Source: JBBDST01 sp040904765 (GTDB lineage Bacteria; Actinomycetota; Nitriliruptoria; Nitriliruptorales; Nitriliruptoraceae). Taken from it: a stretch of 64,000 bases of DNA. A program made the position numbers and the translations under genes. The DNA lies in assembly GCA_040904765.1 (NCBI GenBank), contig JBBDST010000050.1:1-64000 (forward strand), written 5' to 3'. This document shows, one piece after another, positions 33,536-42,250 of the stretch; the first letter of the stretch is position 1; every line of letters begins with the position of its first letter. Below the pieces are notes generated by a model. The model saw only the letters and a list, made by a program, of their open reading frames with translations. It made no database searches and had not been told where the DNA came from.

Positions 33536-34308
33536 GTCAAGAATTCAAGCGTCGTTGCTGCCAGTGGACCGGGAGCTTCAAGCGGCACCCAATGGCCGAC
33601 GTCGCTTAACACTTTCACCCGACACACCGGGATTTCCCGCTGCAGTTCTTCGGCCATGCCAAGCGGCGTTGAACGGTCATGTGCGCCGGTGACAACGAGC
33701 GTAGGTTGTCCGATCTCGTCGCGACGGATCTGGGGAACTGAGGCCAGTGCACGGCATGCTTTGGCGTAGTTCTGCGGGTCGTTACGGAGAATCAATTCAC
33801 GCAGCAGGCCGGCCATACCCGCCTGGTTGGCGTGCGACTGTGGCGAGATGGCACCTTGAAGCCAACCGTCAATAATTCCGTCAAGCCCGTCCTTTTCGAC
33901 CAGGTTTGCCCGTTCTTCGTATGCTTTGGTCGTTTCTGGCGAAAAGTAGGAGATGCCTCCAACCAGCATGAGGGTGTCAACCAGTTCGGGTGCTTTCACC
34001 GCTAACTGTTGCGCCACAAGCGAGCCGAGCGAATGACCGACCACACTTACTGCCGAAAGTTCCAACACCCCCAACAGTTTTTGGATGTCCTTGACCCACA
34101 GATCGATTGAAAATTTGCCGCGTCCTTGGCTGCGACCATGGCCACGCAAGTCAAGTGCGATGACATGGTGATGCTGCTGCATCGCCTGCATCACGCCATG
34201 CCACACGTTGGCGCTACCGCCTAACCCGTGGATGAACAGCACCGGGGGACCTTCCCCGTAACTGACATACTGCAACGAATTGCCGTCGGCTTCGACGAAC
34301 ACATGCAC
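33532..34308 (-). CDS. Alpha/beta hydrolase
   Basis: Product of 258 residues with the standard fold: oxyanion segment FIHGLGGSANVWHGV, nucleophile VVGHSLGSLVAQ, acid in VVTGAHDRSTPL and the catalytic histidine in DVGHWVPLEAP. The family is broad (esterases, dehalogenases, MenH- and proline-iminopeptidase-like), so the substrate is undefined. It overlaps the downstream RibD-like gene as GTGA, so the two are made together. AAGGAGTGC precedes ATG 34308. Confidence 0.9.
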   Translation of the reverse strand: MHVFVEADGNSLQYVSYGEGPPVLFIHGLGGSANVWHGVMQAMQQHHHVIALDLRGHGRSQGRGKFSIDLWVKDIQKLLGVLELSAVSVVGHSLGSLVAQQLAVKAPELVDTLMLVGGISYFSPETTKAYEERANLVEKDGLDGIIDGWLQGAISPQSHANQAGMAGLLRELILRNDPQNYAKACRALASVPQIRRDEIGQPTLVVTGAHDRSTPLGMAEELQREIPVCRVKVLSDVGHWVPLEAPGPLAATTLEFLT

Positions 34309-34415
34309 TCCTTACGTATAAACAAGCGGTATCAACCGGCAGCGTAACCGCTCGCGCCCTAAAGCACGTATCTTGGTGAGGTCATCGCGTTCCACGCCAC
34401 GTGAAAGGTCTTGTG

Positions 34416-34916
34416 ATGCGTCTTGAAGTCGAAACGGTCATCAACGCACCCCGCCAGCACGTGTGGGACGTGCTAACGAGCTGGGAACGTCAACCGGAGT
34501 GGATGTTGGACGCGAAAGACGTAGTCGTCCTCACCCCGCAACGCACCGGCGACGGGGTGACATTGCGCTGCCCTACCAACCTGTTGGGTTTTACCGTCGA
34601 TGACATTATGCGGGTCACCGCATGGGACCCGCCAAACCGGCTGGCCGTCACACATCTGGGCAAAATCATCACCGGCAGCGGCGCATTTGAACTGTCAGAC
34701 GGCGAAAACGGCACCACCCACGTGTTGTGGTGGGAAGAGATCGACCCCCCACTTGGGATCATCGGTGAATACGGCGCACGCCTCTTTGTACTGCCCATCA
34801 TTAAACGGATCTTTACCCGTTCACTGAAAAACTTTACGGCATTGTGCGAAACAGACGCCGCTTTGGCCGGGGAGGAATCACCGCAGCATCCGTCTGAACC
34901 ACCGGCGGATCAGTAG
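34416..34916 (+). CDS. SRPBCC/polyketide-cyclase-like ligand-binding protein
   Basis: Product of 166 residues with the START-like helix-grip pattern: VINAPRQHVWDVLTSWERQP, VDDIMRVTAWDPPNRLAVTH, GTTHVLWWEEIDPPLG and the C-terminal helix IKRIFTRSLKNFTALCE. Members bind lipids or other hydrophobic ligands. AAAGG precedes ATG 34416. The last 83 bases overlap, antisense, the cupin-like gene, an unusually large overlap for this window. Confidence 0.8.
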   Translation: MRLEVETVINAPRQHVWDVLTSWERQPEWMLDAKDVVVLTPQRTGDGVTLRCPTNLLGFTVDDIMRVTAWDPPNRLAVTHLGKIITGSGAFELSDGENGTTHVLWWEEIDPPLGIIGEYGARLFVLPIIKRIFTRSLKNFTALCETDAALAGEESPQHPSEPPADQ

Positions 34917-35256
34917 GTCCATCCCCACCGGGCGACCGGTGCACAATCAACACCACCGGATCAGCAGAGGCGTTTTCAACCCCAAACATCGTGTCAGCAC
35001 GGATCAACACCGCCCCCAACGGATCAAGCAACACCGTGCCGTCATCAGTCACTATCCGACACCGGCCTGAAATGACGGTCACCACGCTGTCCTGAGCCGC
35101 GAAATGCGTGACGTCGCCGGCGACCCGCGGTGGCAAACACCACACTTCGGTCGTGAGGCTTTCGGTGGCAAACACACAGGTAGTCGAAACCTGCCCGGAC
35201 ACTACTTGTGTGTAGTCGCGCAGATCGACAGGGGTGACATGCGGTGAGATCTCCAT
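34834..35256 (-). CDS. Cupin-like small protein
   Basis: Product of about 140 residues. The centre (VTHFAAQDSVVTVISGRCRI, VTDDGTVLLDPLGAVLIRAD, FGVENASADPVVLIVHRS) is a cupin-type beta barrel. The usual metal-binding histidines are largely missing, so it may bind a ligand without metal. ATG 35256 is preceded by TAGCGT 7 bases upstream and could be leaderless. It is divergent from pepA and convergent with the SRPBCC gene. Function is unknown. Confidence 0.65.
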   Translation of the reverse strand: MEISPHVTPVDLRDYTQVVSGQVSTTCVFATESLTTEVWCLPPRVAGDVTHFAAQDSVVTVISGRCRIVTDDGTVLLDPLGAVLIRADTMFGVENASADPVVLIVHRSPGGDGPTDPPVVQTDAAVIPPRPKRRLFRTMP

Positions 35257-35361
35257 AGTGTGCACGCTACCAAGCGCCACAAAAAACACTCGCTGACTGT
35301 TACCGATCGTGATGGCTACGCTCCTTAAACCCTCCTGCCCGCTAACCGAAAGGTGTTTCGC

Positions 35362-36822
35362 GTGACTGTTACTACGTTCGCTGTATCCCGTGATGTCCAC
35401 GGTGCCGACACGCTTGCTGTCTCAGTCGCCGTAACTGACGGCATCCTTTCAGTGAGCGACGATGCGGCCGCAGTTTTAAACGACCTAGCACCCACCTGGC
35501 TGGAAGATCTGGCACAAGTCGGTTTTCTTGCAAAGGCAGCTTCGGTGCAGCGACTGCCCGTAAACGGCCACGACAGCGTAAAAAGCATCATCGCAGTCGG
35601 TCTTGGTGAGGCAGGCAATGCCAAGCGAAACAGTCTGCGTACATGCGCCTACACGGCCGTACACGCCGCTGGCAAAGTCGCTCACCTAGCACTCATGCTG
35701 GGTGATGAACATGTTGATGCCATCATCGATGGGGCCCGGTATGCGGCGTATCAATTCACCACGTTCACCCCACCATCGATCCGTGACGTCCCTGAAGCGG
35801 TGAGTGTCCTCACCAACACCGACGACGCCGAAGCGATCGCAACCCGCCAAAACACGATCAACGATGCGGTGACGCTCGCCCGTGATCTGGTGAACACGCC
35901 ACCTCAAGCCAAACGGCCACCCGTATTTGCCGAACTTGCCCGCACAGCCGTAGCCGACCTGCCGGTAACCGTCACCATTTTCGATGAAACCAAACTTGCC
36001 GCCGACGGTTTTGGTGGGATTCTCGGCGTCGGCCAAGGTTCCAGCGAACCACCGCGCCTCATTGAACTGCGCTACACCCCGTCCGGCGCCACTGACCATG
36101 TGGTACTCGTTGGCAAAGGAATCACGTTTGACACCGGCGGCATTTCACTCAAACCCTCTGCCTCGATGGAAATCATGAAATGCGACATGGCCGGTGCTGC
36201 CACCATGCTTGCGGTGATCACTGCCGCAGCTCGCCTGAGCGTCCTAACCGAAATTACGGTGCTGCTGGCCGTGGCAGAAAACATGCCATCAGGCACTGCG
36301 ACCCGCGTCAGTGATGTGCTCACCATGTTCGACGGCACCACAGTGGAAGTCACCAACACCGACGCTGAAGGCCGGCTGGTACTAGGCGACGCGCTGGCGT
36401 ATGCAGCCACCCTTACCCCGACCCCAAATATTGTCATCGACGCCGCAACGTTGACCGGCGCAGCAGTCATCGCACTTGGCGACAAAATCAATGCCGCAAT
36501 CGGCAACGATGACGTGCTGATTGACGAACTGCGTGCCGCCGCAAGTGTGGCCGGTGAGCCTTTGTGGCCGTTGCCGCTTGCCAACGACGAGTATGGCGAC
36601 CGGTTAAAGGGCAGCATCTCGACGTTGAAAAACGCCGGCGGTCGCGAAGCCGGACCGATCTTTGCCGCCCTGTTTCTTTCCCGGTTCGTGTCTGCCAAAG
36701 CCCGTTGGGTCCACCTTGACATCGCCGGACCGGCATTCACCACCAGCGGTTATGACATCTACACGGCCGGGGCAACCGGCAATCCGGTTCGGACCCTCAT
36801 CACCTGGCTCCTTGACCGCTAA
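35362..36822 (+). CDS. pepA: Leucyl aminopeptidase (M17)
   Basis: Product of 486 residues. The M17 metal site is intact: VGKGITFDTGGISLKPS, then KCDMAGAATML and the family signature NTDAEGRLVLGDALAYA. The N-terminal regulatory domain is also present. It removes N-terminal residues from peptides in the cytoplasm. GTG 35362 follows GAAAGG; GTG 35353 is possible. No clear operon partner. Confidence 0.96.
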   Translation: MTVTTFAVSRDVHGADTLAVSVAVTDGILSVSDDAAAVLNDLAPTWLEDLAQVGFLAKAASVQRLPVNGHDSVKSIIAVGLGEAGNAKRNSLRTCAYTAVHAAGKVAHLALMLGDEHVDAIIDGARYAAYQFTTFTPPSIRDVPEAVSVLTNTDDAEAIATRQNTINDAVTLARDLVNTPPQAKRPPVFAELARTAVADLPVTVTIFDETKLAADGFGGILGVGQGSSEPPRLIELRYTPSGATDHVVLVGKGITFDTGGISLKPSASMEIMKCDMAGAATMLAVITAAARLSVLTEITVLLAVAENMPSGTATRVSDVLTMFDGTTVEVTNTDAEGRLVLGDALAYAATLTPTPNIVIDAATLTGAAVIALGDKINAAIGNDDVLIDELRAAASVAGEPLWPLPLANDEYGDRLKGSISTLKNAGGREAGPIFAALFLSRFVSAKARWVHLDIAGPAFTTSGYDIYTAGATGNPVRTLITWLLDR

Positions 36823-36862
36823 CACTTGCCACAACGTGTACCGGGCCTGCGCGGCACAATGC

Positions 36863-37249
36863 TTAGCGTGACAGGGCTGCGCTAAGCCGGTTGCGGGCCA
36901 CAATTTTGCGTCGCAAATTCACCCGGGCAACCGGCCCGGTCGCGTTGGTGATCGCCACTGCGAATTCAAGCCGTGGACCGTGACAGCCAATCAGGGTTGC
37001 TTTGGCATTGAGCGTGTCACCCACTGCCGCTGGCTTACTTAACTCAAGTTCTGCCCATACGGCAACAGACGTTTCGTCGTCATCAAGCTGATCGCACACC
37101 GCCGCGATACAGGCATTCTCAGCCAACTCCATCAACGATGCGGTCGCAACCACCCCGTCTGCTTGATGCGACGTGGTGTGTGACGCTTCAACCGTCAAGG
37201 ACCGCGTCTGACGCAGACCAGGCTCACATTTGCTCATTGCGGCACTCAT
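36863..37249 (-). CDS. Hotdog-fold thioesterase-like protein
   Basis: Product of 128 residues resembling fluoroacetyl-CoA-thioesterase-type hotdog proteins: LTVEASHTTSHQADGVVATA, SLMELAENACIAAVCDQL, PAAVGDTLNAKATLIGCHG and VNLRRKIVARNRLS. Such proteins hydrolyse acyl-CoA thioesters; the residues that define fluoroacetyl specificity are not confirmed. ATG 37249 follows AAGGCGG. It converges on pepA with a 40-base gap. Confidence 0.75.
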   Translation of the reverse strand: MSAAMSKCEPGLRQTRSLTVEASHTTSHQADGVVATASLMELAENACIAAVCDQLDDDETSVAVWAELELSKPAAVGDTLNAKATLIGCHGPRLEFAVAITNATGPVARVNLRRKIVARNRLSAALSR

Positions 37250-37356
37250 TTCATGGCCGCCTTAAGGCAGCACTTGGATGAAGCAGGTCAGTCGCAGTGA
37301 AGAACGCGACTCATAGAAAAAACGCCGTACGATTCAGCCGGCGCCGAAACAAAGCG

Positions 37357-37362
37357 TACCCT
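37357..37362 (+). promoter_or_regulatory. -10 element TACCCT before the 37.4 kb membrane protein
   Basis: TTCAGC (37333-37338), 18 bases, then TACCCT, giving a predicted 5' leader of about 30 bases before GTG 37398. Confidence 0.35.
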
Positions 37363-37397
37363 TTCCTGCGCACCAAACCCCAAATCGGAGACCGCCT

Positions 37398-38225
37398 GTG
37401 AGTTCCCCCGCTGCCGTGCTTGCTCTTGTGCTGCTGACAACTGCTGTCGGTAGTGCAGCGTTTCTTTGGCTGTCACCTTCATACGGCAAAATTCGTGCTG
37501 GCTACGACATACTCACCGGCGCAACCATCGCGCTGATCGCCTGGAGTGCGGCAGCGTCGCTGTCGGCACCGATCGCGACGTTAACAACCGATCTTGGCAC
37601 AAAAGCCCGCACGTTAACGCTCGCATTCGCGATCCTTACCGCCGTCGCGGTACTGCTTCGTACCGTGCGGATCCCTGCGATCATCGCCCGGGTCGTTGGT
37701 GTGGCCGGTCTTGCCGTTGGCGTGTGGGCGTTCTATCCGCTGGCGGCGATCCGTGCCGACCGTGGCGGTGCCGGCGGGGTAGCGCAAGGCGTAACCGAAC
37801 TGGCGTTAGGGTCGGTGCTGATGGGTGCCATCTGGGTCGGGATGATTCTTGGCCACTGGTATCTGGTAGAACGCCGCCTCACCAATCTGCACATGGTGCG
37901 TATCGCTTGGCTAAACGTCGCAGCCGTCGCTGCTGGCGCCGGATCGGTGCTTTTAAGCTGGCGCAACCCGGCACCGTGCGCAGCCTTGGTTGACGGACCC
38001 GAATTTCAGCAGTGTGCGATGACCTTCGCACCGATTCTTCGCATCGGATCGATGACGATCGTGCTTGGCTTGGGCGTGCTGGCGTTAATCGCCCTTATTG
38101 CCGGTTTTAACGTGAAACTGGCCCGAGAAGGCGGACGTTCAATTCAGGCATCAACCGGCATGTTTTATCTGGCGGTCATACTTGCGCCCGCAGTTGAGTT
38201 CGCCGCCAAGGTACGGTACTTCTAG
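37398..38225 (+). CDS. Polytopic membrane protein of unknown function
   Basis: Product of 275 residues with about eight hydrophobic segments (VLALVLLTTAVGSAAFLWLS, LTLAFAILTAVAVLL, VVGVAGLAVGVWAFYPLA, MTIVLGLGVLALIALIAGF). A conserved-looking GMILGHWYLVERRLTNLHMV and the terminal AVILAPAVEFAAKVRYF are its most distinctive stretches. GTG 37398 follows CGGAGA. No transporter or enzyme family is recognised. It lies upstream of htrA-tatB-PAP2 on the same strand, but that group has its own promoter box. Confidence 0.65.
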   Translation: MSSPAAVLALVLLTTAVGSAAFLWLSPSYGKIRAGYDILTGATIALIAWSAAASLSAPIATLTTDLGTKARTLTLAFAILTAVAVLLRTVRIPAIIARVVGVAGLAVGVWAFYPLAAIRADRGGAGGVAQGVTELALGSVLMGAIWVGMILGHWYLVERRLTNLHMVRIAWLNVAAVAAGAGSVLLSWRNPAPCAALVDGPEFQQCAMTFAPILRIGSMTIVLGLGVLALIALIAGFNVKLAREGGRSIQASTGMFYLAVILAPAVEFAAKVRYF

Positions 38226-38241
38226 ACTTCTAGCCGTCCCG

Positions 38242-38247
38242 TACCCT
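38242..38247 (+). promoter_or_regulatory. -10 element TACCCT before htrA
   Basis: TACCCT, with a poor -35 (TTCTAG, 38220-38225) 16 bases upstream. Predicted start lies near 38254, with a short leader carrying AAGGA before ATG 38269. Confidence 0.35.
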
Positions 38248-38268
38248 GATAGTGAATGAAGGATCGTG

Positions 38269-39420
38269 ATGTATGACCGTGATGAGTGGCTACGCCCGTG
38301 GGTGGAGACTGTCCCGCCACCCCCGCTCGCCTTGGCACGCCCGGCAACGTTTCGTTCGGCTCTGCTTGGTGGCATGATCGGTGCCGTCACCGTGCTGGTG
38401 CTTTCCGCACTGGTATTTGGCGCCCCACTGGTCATCACCAGCGACACGCGCGCACCAATAATTGAAGTCAACGGTGACGGCGCAAACGTGCCAGCAATCG
38501 CCGCAGCCGTCACCCCATCGGTAGTGCGAGTCGATGTGCGCACCAACAACCAAAATGGCGAGGTGAGCCAACGCGGCGGTTTAGGCTCTGGCGTCGTCTA
38601 CTCCTCTGACGGTTACATCATCACCAACTTCCACGTCATCGACGGCGCCCAACAGGTACGCGTGCGGCTTGCCAACGGCGACGCGTTAGACGCCCGCATC
38701 GTTGGTAGCGATCAGCTAAACGATCTGGCCGTACTAAAAATCAGCCGCACCGACCTGCCCGCCATCAACCTGCGACCTGCCGACGAGCCCATTCAAGTTG
38801 GTGAGACGGCCATTGCGATCGGCTCACCCTTCGGGTTGGACGCGTCAGTATCCGCCGGCATCATTTCGGCCCTTGATCGCGAACTACGCATCGAAGCCTC
38901 AGCCAGTGAAGGACTCCTGACTATCCCGTCAGTGCTTCAAACCGACGCGGCCATTAACCCGGGCAACTCCGGTGGACCTCTGGTTGACCGCAACGGTCGA
39001 CTGCTTGGGATAAACACGGCAATTCTTTCCGGTACCGGCGCAAACCAAGGCGTTGGGTTCGCTGTGAGTGTCGAACAGGTCGTGATTTCGGCCGACCAGA
39101 TCATCGCCAACGGATTTGTACGCCATGCCCTGTTAGGCATCTCTGGCACAACCATAAGCGAAGCACGTGCTGACGAACTGGGACTAGATCAGCCGCGCGG
39201 CGCCGTGGTCGAACTGGTGCAAGAAGGCTCCGGAGCTGATCTCAGCGGAGTACGTGTCGGCGACGTCATCATTGAAGTAGACGGTGAAGAACTGGCCTCT
39301 ATGCCAGAACTAGTGGCGATGGTGCGCCGCCGCAGCCCAGGTGACACCATTGTCTTGACGATTTTGCGGGACAGTGAAACGCTTTTCTTATCCGTAGAAC
39401 TTGGCGAACGGCCACGTTAA
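38269..39420 (+). CDS. htrA: HtrA/DegP-type membrane-anchored serine protease
   Basis: Product of 383 residues. One membrane anchor (LLGGMIGAVTVLVLSALVFG) precedes the chymotrypsin-fold domain with the triad in YIITNFHVIDGA (His), LNDLAVLKISR (Asp) and AAINPGNSGGPLVDR (Ser), followed by a single PDZ domain (GAVVELVQEGSGADLSGVRV). It is a quality-control protease facing the cell exterior. ATG 38269 follows AAGGA. tatB and a PAP2 phosphatase follow, and mrp converges from the right, a gene group also found in mycobacteria. Confidence 0.95.
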   Translation: MYDRDEWLRPWVETVPPPPLALARPATFRSALLGGMIGAVTVLVLSALVFGAPLVITSDTRAPIIEVNGDGANVPAIAAAVTPSVVRVDVRTNNQNGEVSQRGGLGSGVVYSSDGYIITNFHVIDGAQQVRVRLANGDALDARIVGSDQLNDLAVLKISRTDLPAINLRPADEPIQVGETAIAIGSPFGLDASVSAGIISALDRELRIEASASEGLLTIPSVLQTDAAINPGNSGGPLVDRNGRLLGINTAILSGTGANQGVGFAVSVEQVVISADQIIANGFVRHALLGISGTTISEARADELGLDQPRGAVVELVQEGSGADLSGVRVGDVIIEVDGEELASMPELVAMVRRRSPGDTIVLTILRDSETLFLSVELGERPR

Positions 39421-39434
39421 CTAAAGGCGGCGTC

Positions 39435-39692
39435 ATGCCTGGCATTCAAGAATGGCTGGTGATCCTCGTGATCGCCCTGTTTGTGTTTGGCCCCGACCGT
39501 CTTCCTGAAGCCGGCCGGACCCTTGGACGTGGTGTCAAGAAACTTCGCGAAGGCGTGAACAGTTCGGCTGAACTACGCGAACTACGCGACGAAGTGCAGC
39601 GCCTCAGAAGCGACATCACCGGCACAGCCGCACCCCGTGCCAAACCGCTGCCCAAACGGCCCAATGCAACGACCGATCAGGATGCAACGTGA
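39435..39692 (+). CDS. tatB: Twin-arginine translocase subunit TatA/TatB type
   Basis: Product of 85 residues: one N-terminal membrane helix (EWLVILVIALFVFGPDRLPE), then an amphipathic helix (LGRGVKKLREGVNSSAELRE) and a charged tail. The GPDRLPEAGR hinge resembles TatB rather than TatA, and the location between htrA and mrp is that of mycobacterial and streptomycete tatB. It acts with TatC in folded-protein export. AAAGGCGG precedes ATG 39435. Its stop overlaps the PAP2 start as GTGA. Confidence 0.85.
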   Translation: MPGIQEWLVILVIALFVFGPDRLPEAGRTLGRGVKKLREGVNSSAELRELRDEVQRLRSDITGTAAPRAKPLPKRPNATTDQDAT

Positions 39693-40258
39693 AGGTGGTT
39701 GCAAGCTTGCTTGGCGTTGGCCTCACCGGCGCATCCTATGTGAGCGTAACCCGCGGTGGCGCGAAACAATTTGACAAGACGGTGACAGCTGCATTCACCG
39801 CACACCCCAGCAACTTTGATCGGCTGATTGCGATCGCCAGCGATTTTGGGTCGTCCTATGCGGTATGTGGTGCCGCGGGGTTCCTTTTCACAACCGGACG
39901 CAAAACGCTTGCCCGTGACGTACTGGTAAGCGGACTGGCTGCATGGAGTCTTGCCCAAAGCGTCAAACCGCTCGTCAAACGCACCCGACCCTACACCGAT
40001 AGCACTGCAGAACGACTTGTAGCCGTCCCGCATGGATCATCCTGGCCGTCAGGCCACACGGCCGTTGCTACCGCCATTGCCGCAACCATCATGCCTCGTA
40101 CTGGCATCATCTCAAACGTGCTGTGTGGTGCCTACGCGCTTGGTGTGGGAGTGTCCCGCATCCGCGTTGGGGTGCATTACGCCAGTGACATTATTGCCGG
40201 GGCTGGCGTTGGGCTGATCGCTGCTGGGCTTAGTCGCGGTGTGACTACGAGACGCTAA
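39689..40258 (+). CDS. PAP2-family membrane phosphatase
   Basis: Product of 189 residues. The tripartite acid-phosphatase signature is complete: LVKRTRPY, WPSGHTAVATA and SRIRVGVHYASD, each next to hydrophobic segments. Family members dephosphorylate lipid phosphates such as phosphatidate or undecaprenyl pyrophosphate. Translation is coupled to tatB by GTGA. Its last 14 bases overlap the end of the converging mrp gene. Confidence 0.92.
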   Translation: MKVVASLLGVGLTGASYVSVTRGGAKQFDKTVTAAFTAHPSNFDRLIAIASDFGSSYAVCGAAGFLFTTGRKTLARDVLVSGLAAWSLAQSVKPLVKRTRPYTDSTAERLVAVPHGSSWPSGHTAVATAIAATIMPRTGIISNVLCGAYALGVGVSRIRVGVHYASDIIAGAGVGLIAAGLSRGVTTRR

Positions 40259-41360
40259 GCGGCAACGAACGCCCAATCAACGACTGTGATTGTTTGGCGA
40301 TCTCTGCTGCCAGATGCATGATCGCAGCAGCCGCCGGCGCGTCAGGATCAGACACGACGAGCGGCACACCAGCGTCGGCACTTTCACGCAGACGTGGGTC
40401 GATTGGGATGCGACCCACCAGTTTTGTGCCGAGTGCTTCAGCCAGTTCGTCCCCGCCACCAGAACCGAAAATATCGTGGGTGACACCGCTAGTCGGATCA
40501 GTGAAACCAGCCATGTTTTCGATCACACCACTGACCATCATGCCGGTCTGTTCGGTCGCTTTACCGGCCCGCAATGCAACTTTCTGGGCGGCCTGCTGCG
40601 GCGTAGTAACAACAAGCATGTCGGCGTTTGGCAGCATCTGTGCCAACGAAATGGCGATATCGCCGGTGCCTGGCGGCAGATCACACACCAGAAAATCGAT
40701 GTCGCCCCAGTGGACGTCGCCGAGAAACTGTTGCAAAGCACGGTGCAGCATCGGGCCACGCCAGATAACCGAGCGGTCTGGATCGGTGAAAAATCCGATT
40801 GAAATGACTTTGCAGCCGTGGGCTTGCAGTGGCATCACCATGCCATCGAACGCCACCGGTTTTCCAGACACACCGAACATGCGAGGAATCGAGTAACCCC
40901 AGATGTCGGCGTCGAGCACGCCGACACGATGGCCCAGTTTGGCAAGCGCTGCCGCAAGGTTCACGGTGATGGTGGATTTGCCGACCCCGCCTTTGCCGCT
41001 GGCGACCGCAATTACTTTCGTTTTCGAGTCTGCGGCAGCAAACGGAATCTCCATCTCCGGGTTGGCCATACCTTTGTCGGCCCGCAGCTGGCTCGAGAGC
41101 TCTTGACGTTCTTCGTTGGTCATGGCGCCAAAGATGACCTGCACATCGTCGACGCCGTCAAGCACAATCAGCGCCTGCGTGACGTCAGTGGTGATGCGGT
41201 CTTTGAGCGGGCAGCCAGGGATGGTGAGTTTGATTTTTACCCCGACGCGGGCGCCTTCAATTGCGATGTCTTCAACCATGCCAAGTTCGGTGATCGGCTT
41301 GTTGATCTCCGGATCTTCAACTGTGGCAAGAGCAGCAAGAATCTCGTCTTTAGTTGGCAC
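40245..41360 (-). CDS. mrp: Mrp/NBP35-family P-loop ATPase, iron-sulfur carrier
   Basis: Product of 371 residues. An N-terminal MIP18/DUF59 domain (PTKDEILAALATVEDPEINK, LTIPGCPLKDRI) precedes a deviant Walker A ASGKGGVGKSTITVNLA and VLDADIWGYSIPRMFG. It is an assembly or transfer factor for iron-sulfur clusters. GTG 41360 follows AAAGGGG; longer frames reach 41477 without similarity. The gene faces htrA-tatB-PAP2, a mycobacterial-like order. Confidence 0.93.
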   Translation of the reverse strand: MPTKDEILAALATVEDPEINKPITELGMVEDIAIEGARVGVKIKLTIPGCPLKDRITTDVTQALIVLDGVDDVQVIFGAMTNEERQELSSQLRADKGMANPEMEIPFAAADSKTKVIAVASGKGGVGKSTITVNLAAALAKLGHRVGVLDADIWGYSIPRMFGVSGKPVAFDGMVMPLQAHGCKVISIGFFTDPDRSVIWRGPMLHRALQQFLGDVHWGDIDFLVCDLPPGTGDIAISLAQMLPNADMLVVTTPQQAAQKVALRAGKATEQTGMMVSGVIENMAGFTDPTSGVTHDIFGSGGGDELAEALGTKLVGRIPIDPRLRESADAGVPLVVSDPDAPAAAAIMHLAAEIAKQSQSLIGRSLPLSVS

Positions 41361-41479
41361 CGTGTCCCCTTTATGTGACGCAGCAGTGACGTTTGTTGTA
41401 AGGGTAGCGAGTACATCAAAGCCGGTAGCCTTAAGGCAGATAGGCGCCAATTTTTTGGCGAGAGCAAAGGTCAACATAA

Positions 41480-42250
41480 GTGTGTGCGCGAACAGTCATC
41501 GGCCTTATCGTCGTGGCTGTGCTGGCTGCCGGATGCCGCGTCGATGTCGACACGACAGTGGCATTTCGCACCAATGACACGGCCGATGTGACCGTATCTG
41601 CCGGCTTTGACGCGTCACTGGCACGCCGCCTTGATGCGCTTGGTGTCGACCCGTTCGCCGCGTTTGCGCAAGTTCGCGAGTTTGACTGGCAGCTTGAACG
41701 CCATGTTGACGACAGTGGTCTGTTGCGTCTTGGGTTGAGCCGTGACGGCGTGAAGATCACCGAGATCGCCGACGTATTGGCCAGCTTGTCAAGTGGCATT
41801 CGCGACACGGACGTTGGACTGGTGTTTGACGTCGCAGTCGAAAAAGACGACGACCTTCGCACGTTAACCGGCACGGCCCTGTTTACCCCACCGACCACCC
41901 AAGGCGTCCTGCTTGACGGAGTTGCGCTTGGGTTACCGGCAGAGCTCATTGCTGAACAGATCGCTCGCGATGTGACCGTGTGGTTCACCGTCCGCGTTGA
42001 CGGTGAGATTGTGAGCCATAACGCCGACGAAGCCGACACCAAGCAGGTCCGCTGGCGCCTAGCGGTGAACGAACCAGTAATGCTGAACGTGACCGTTGCG
42101 CCGGCACGTCACACTGACGGCGCGCTTACTGCCGTCCTTATGGCCTTCACGCTCGTCGGCGGTGCAGTGTGGCTCGTGTGGCGGCGCAGACATCGAAACG
42201 AACCGACCGAACCGTCTGGTGGAAACACCCCTGTGGCACGTGATGGTTAG
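41480..42250 (+). CDS. LppM-like lipoprotein with C-terminal membrane helix
   Basis: Product of 256 residues. The N-terminus is a lipoprotein signal (GLIVVAVLAAGC), a long extracytoplasmic beta-rich domain (VDTTVAFRTNDTADVTVSAG, DTDVGLVFDVAVEKDDDLR) follows, and a membrane helix (LTAVLMAFTLVGGAVWLVW) with a basic tail ends the protein. This layout resembles mycobacterial LppM; homology is tentative. It ends in a 4-base stop overlap with the converging gene. Start is GTG 41480. Confidence 0.65.
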   Translation: MCARTVIGLIVVAVLAAGCRVDVDTTVAFRTNDTADVTVSAGFDASLARRLDALGVDPFAAFAQVREFDWQLERHVDDSGLLRLGLSRDGVKITEIADVLASLSSGIRDTDVGLVFDVAVEKDDDLRTLTGTALFTPPTTQGVLLDGVALGLPAELIAEQIARDVTVWFTVRVDGEIVSHNADEADTKQVRWRLAVNEPVMLNVTVAPARHTDGALTAVLMAFTLVGGAVWLVWRRRHRNEPTEPSGGNTPVARDG

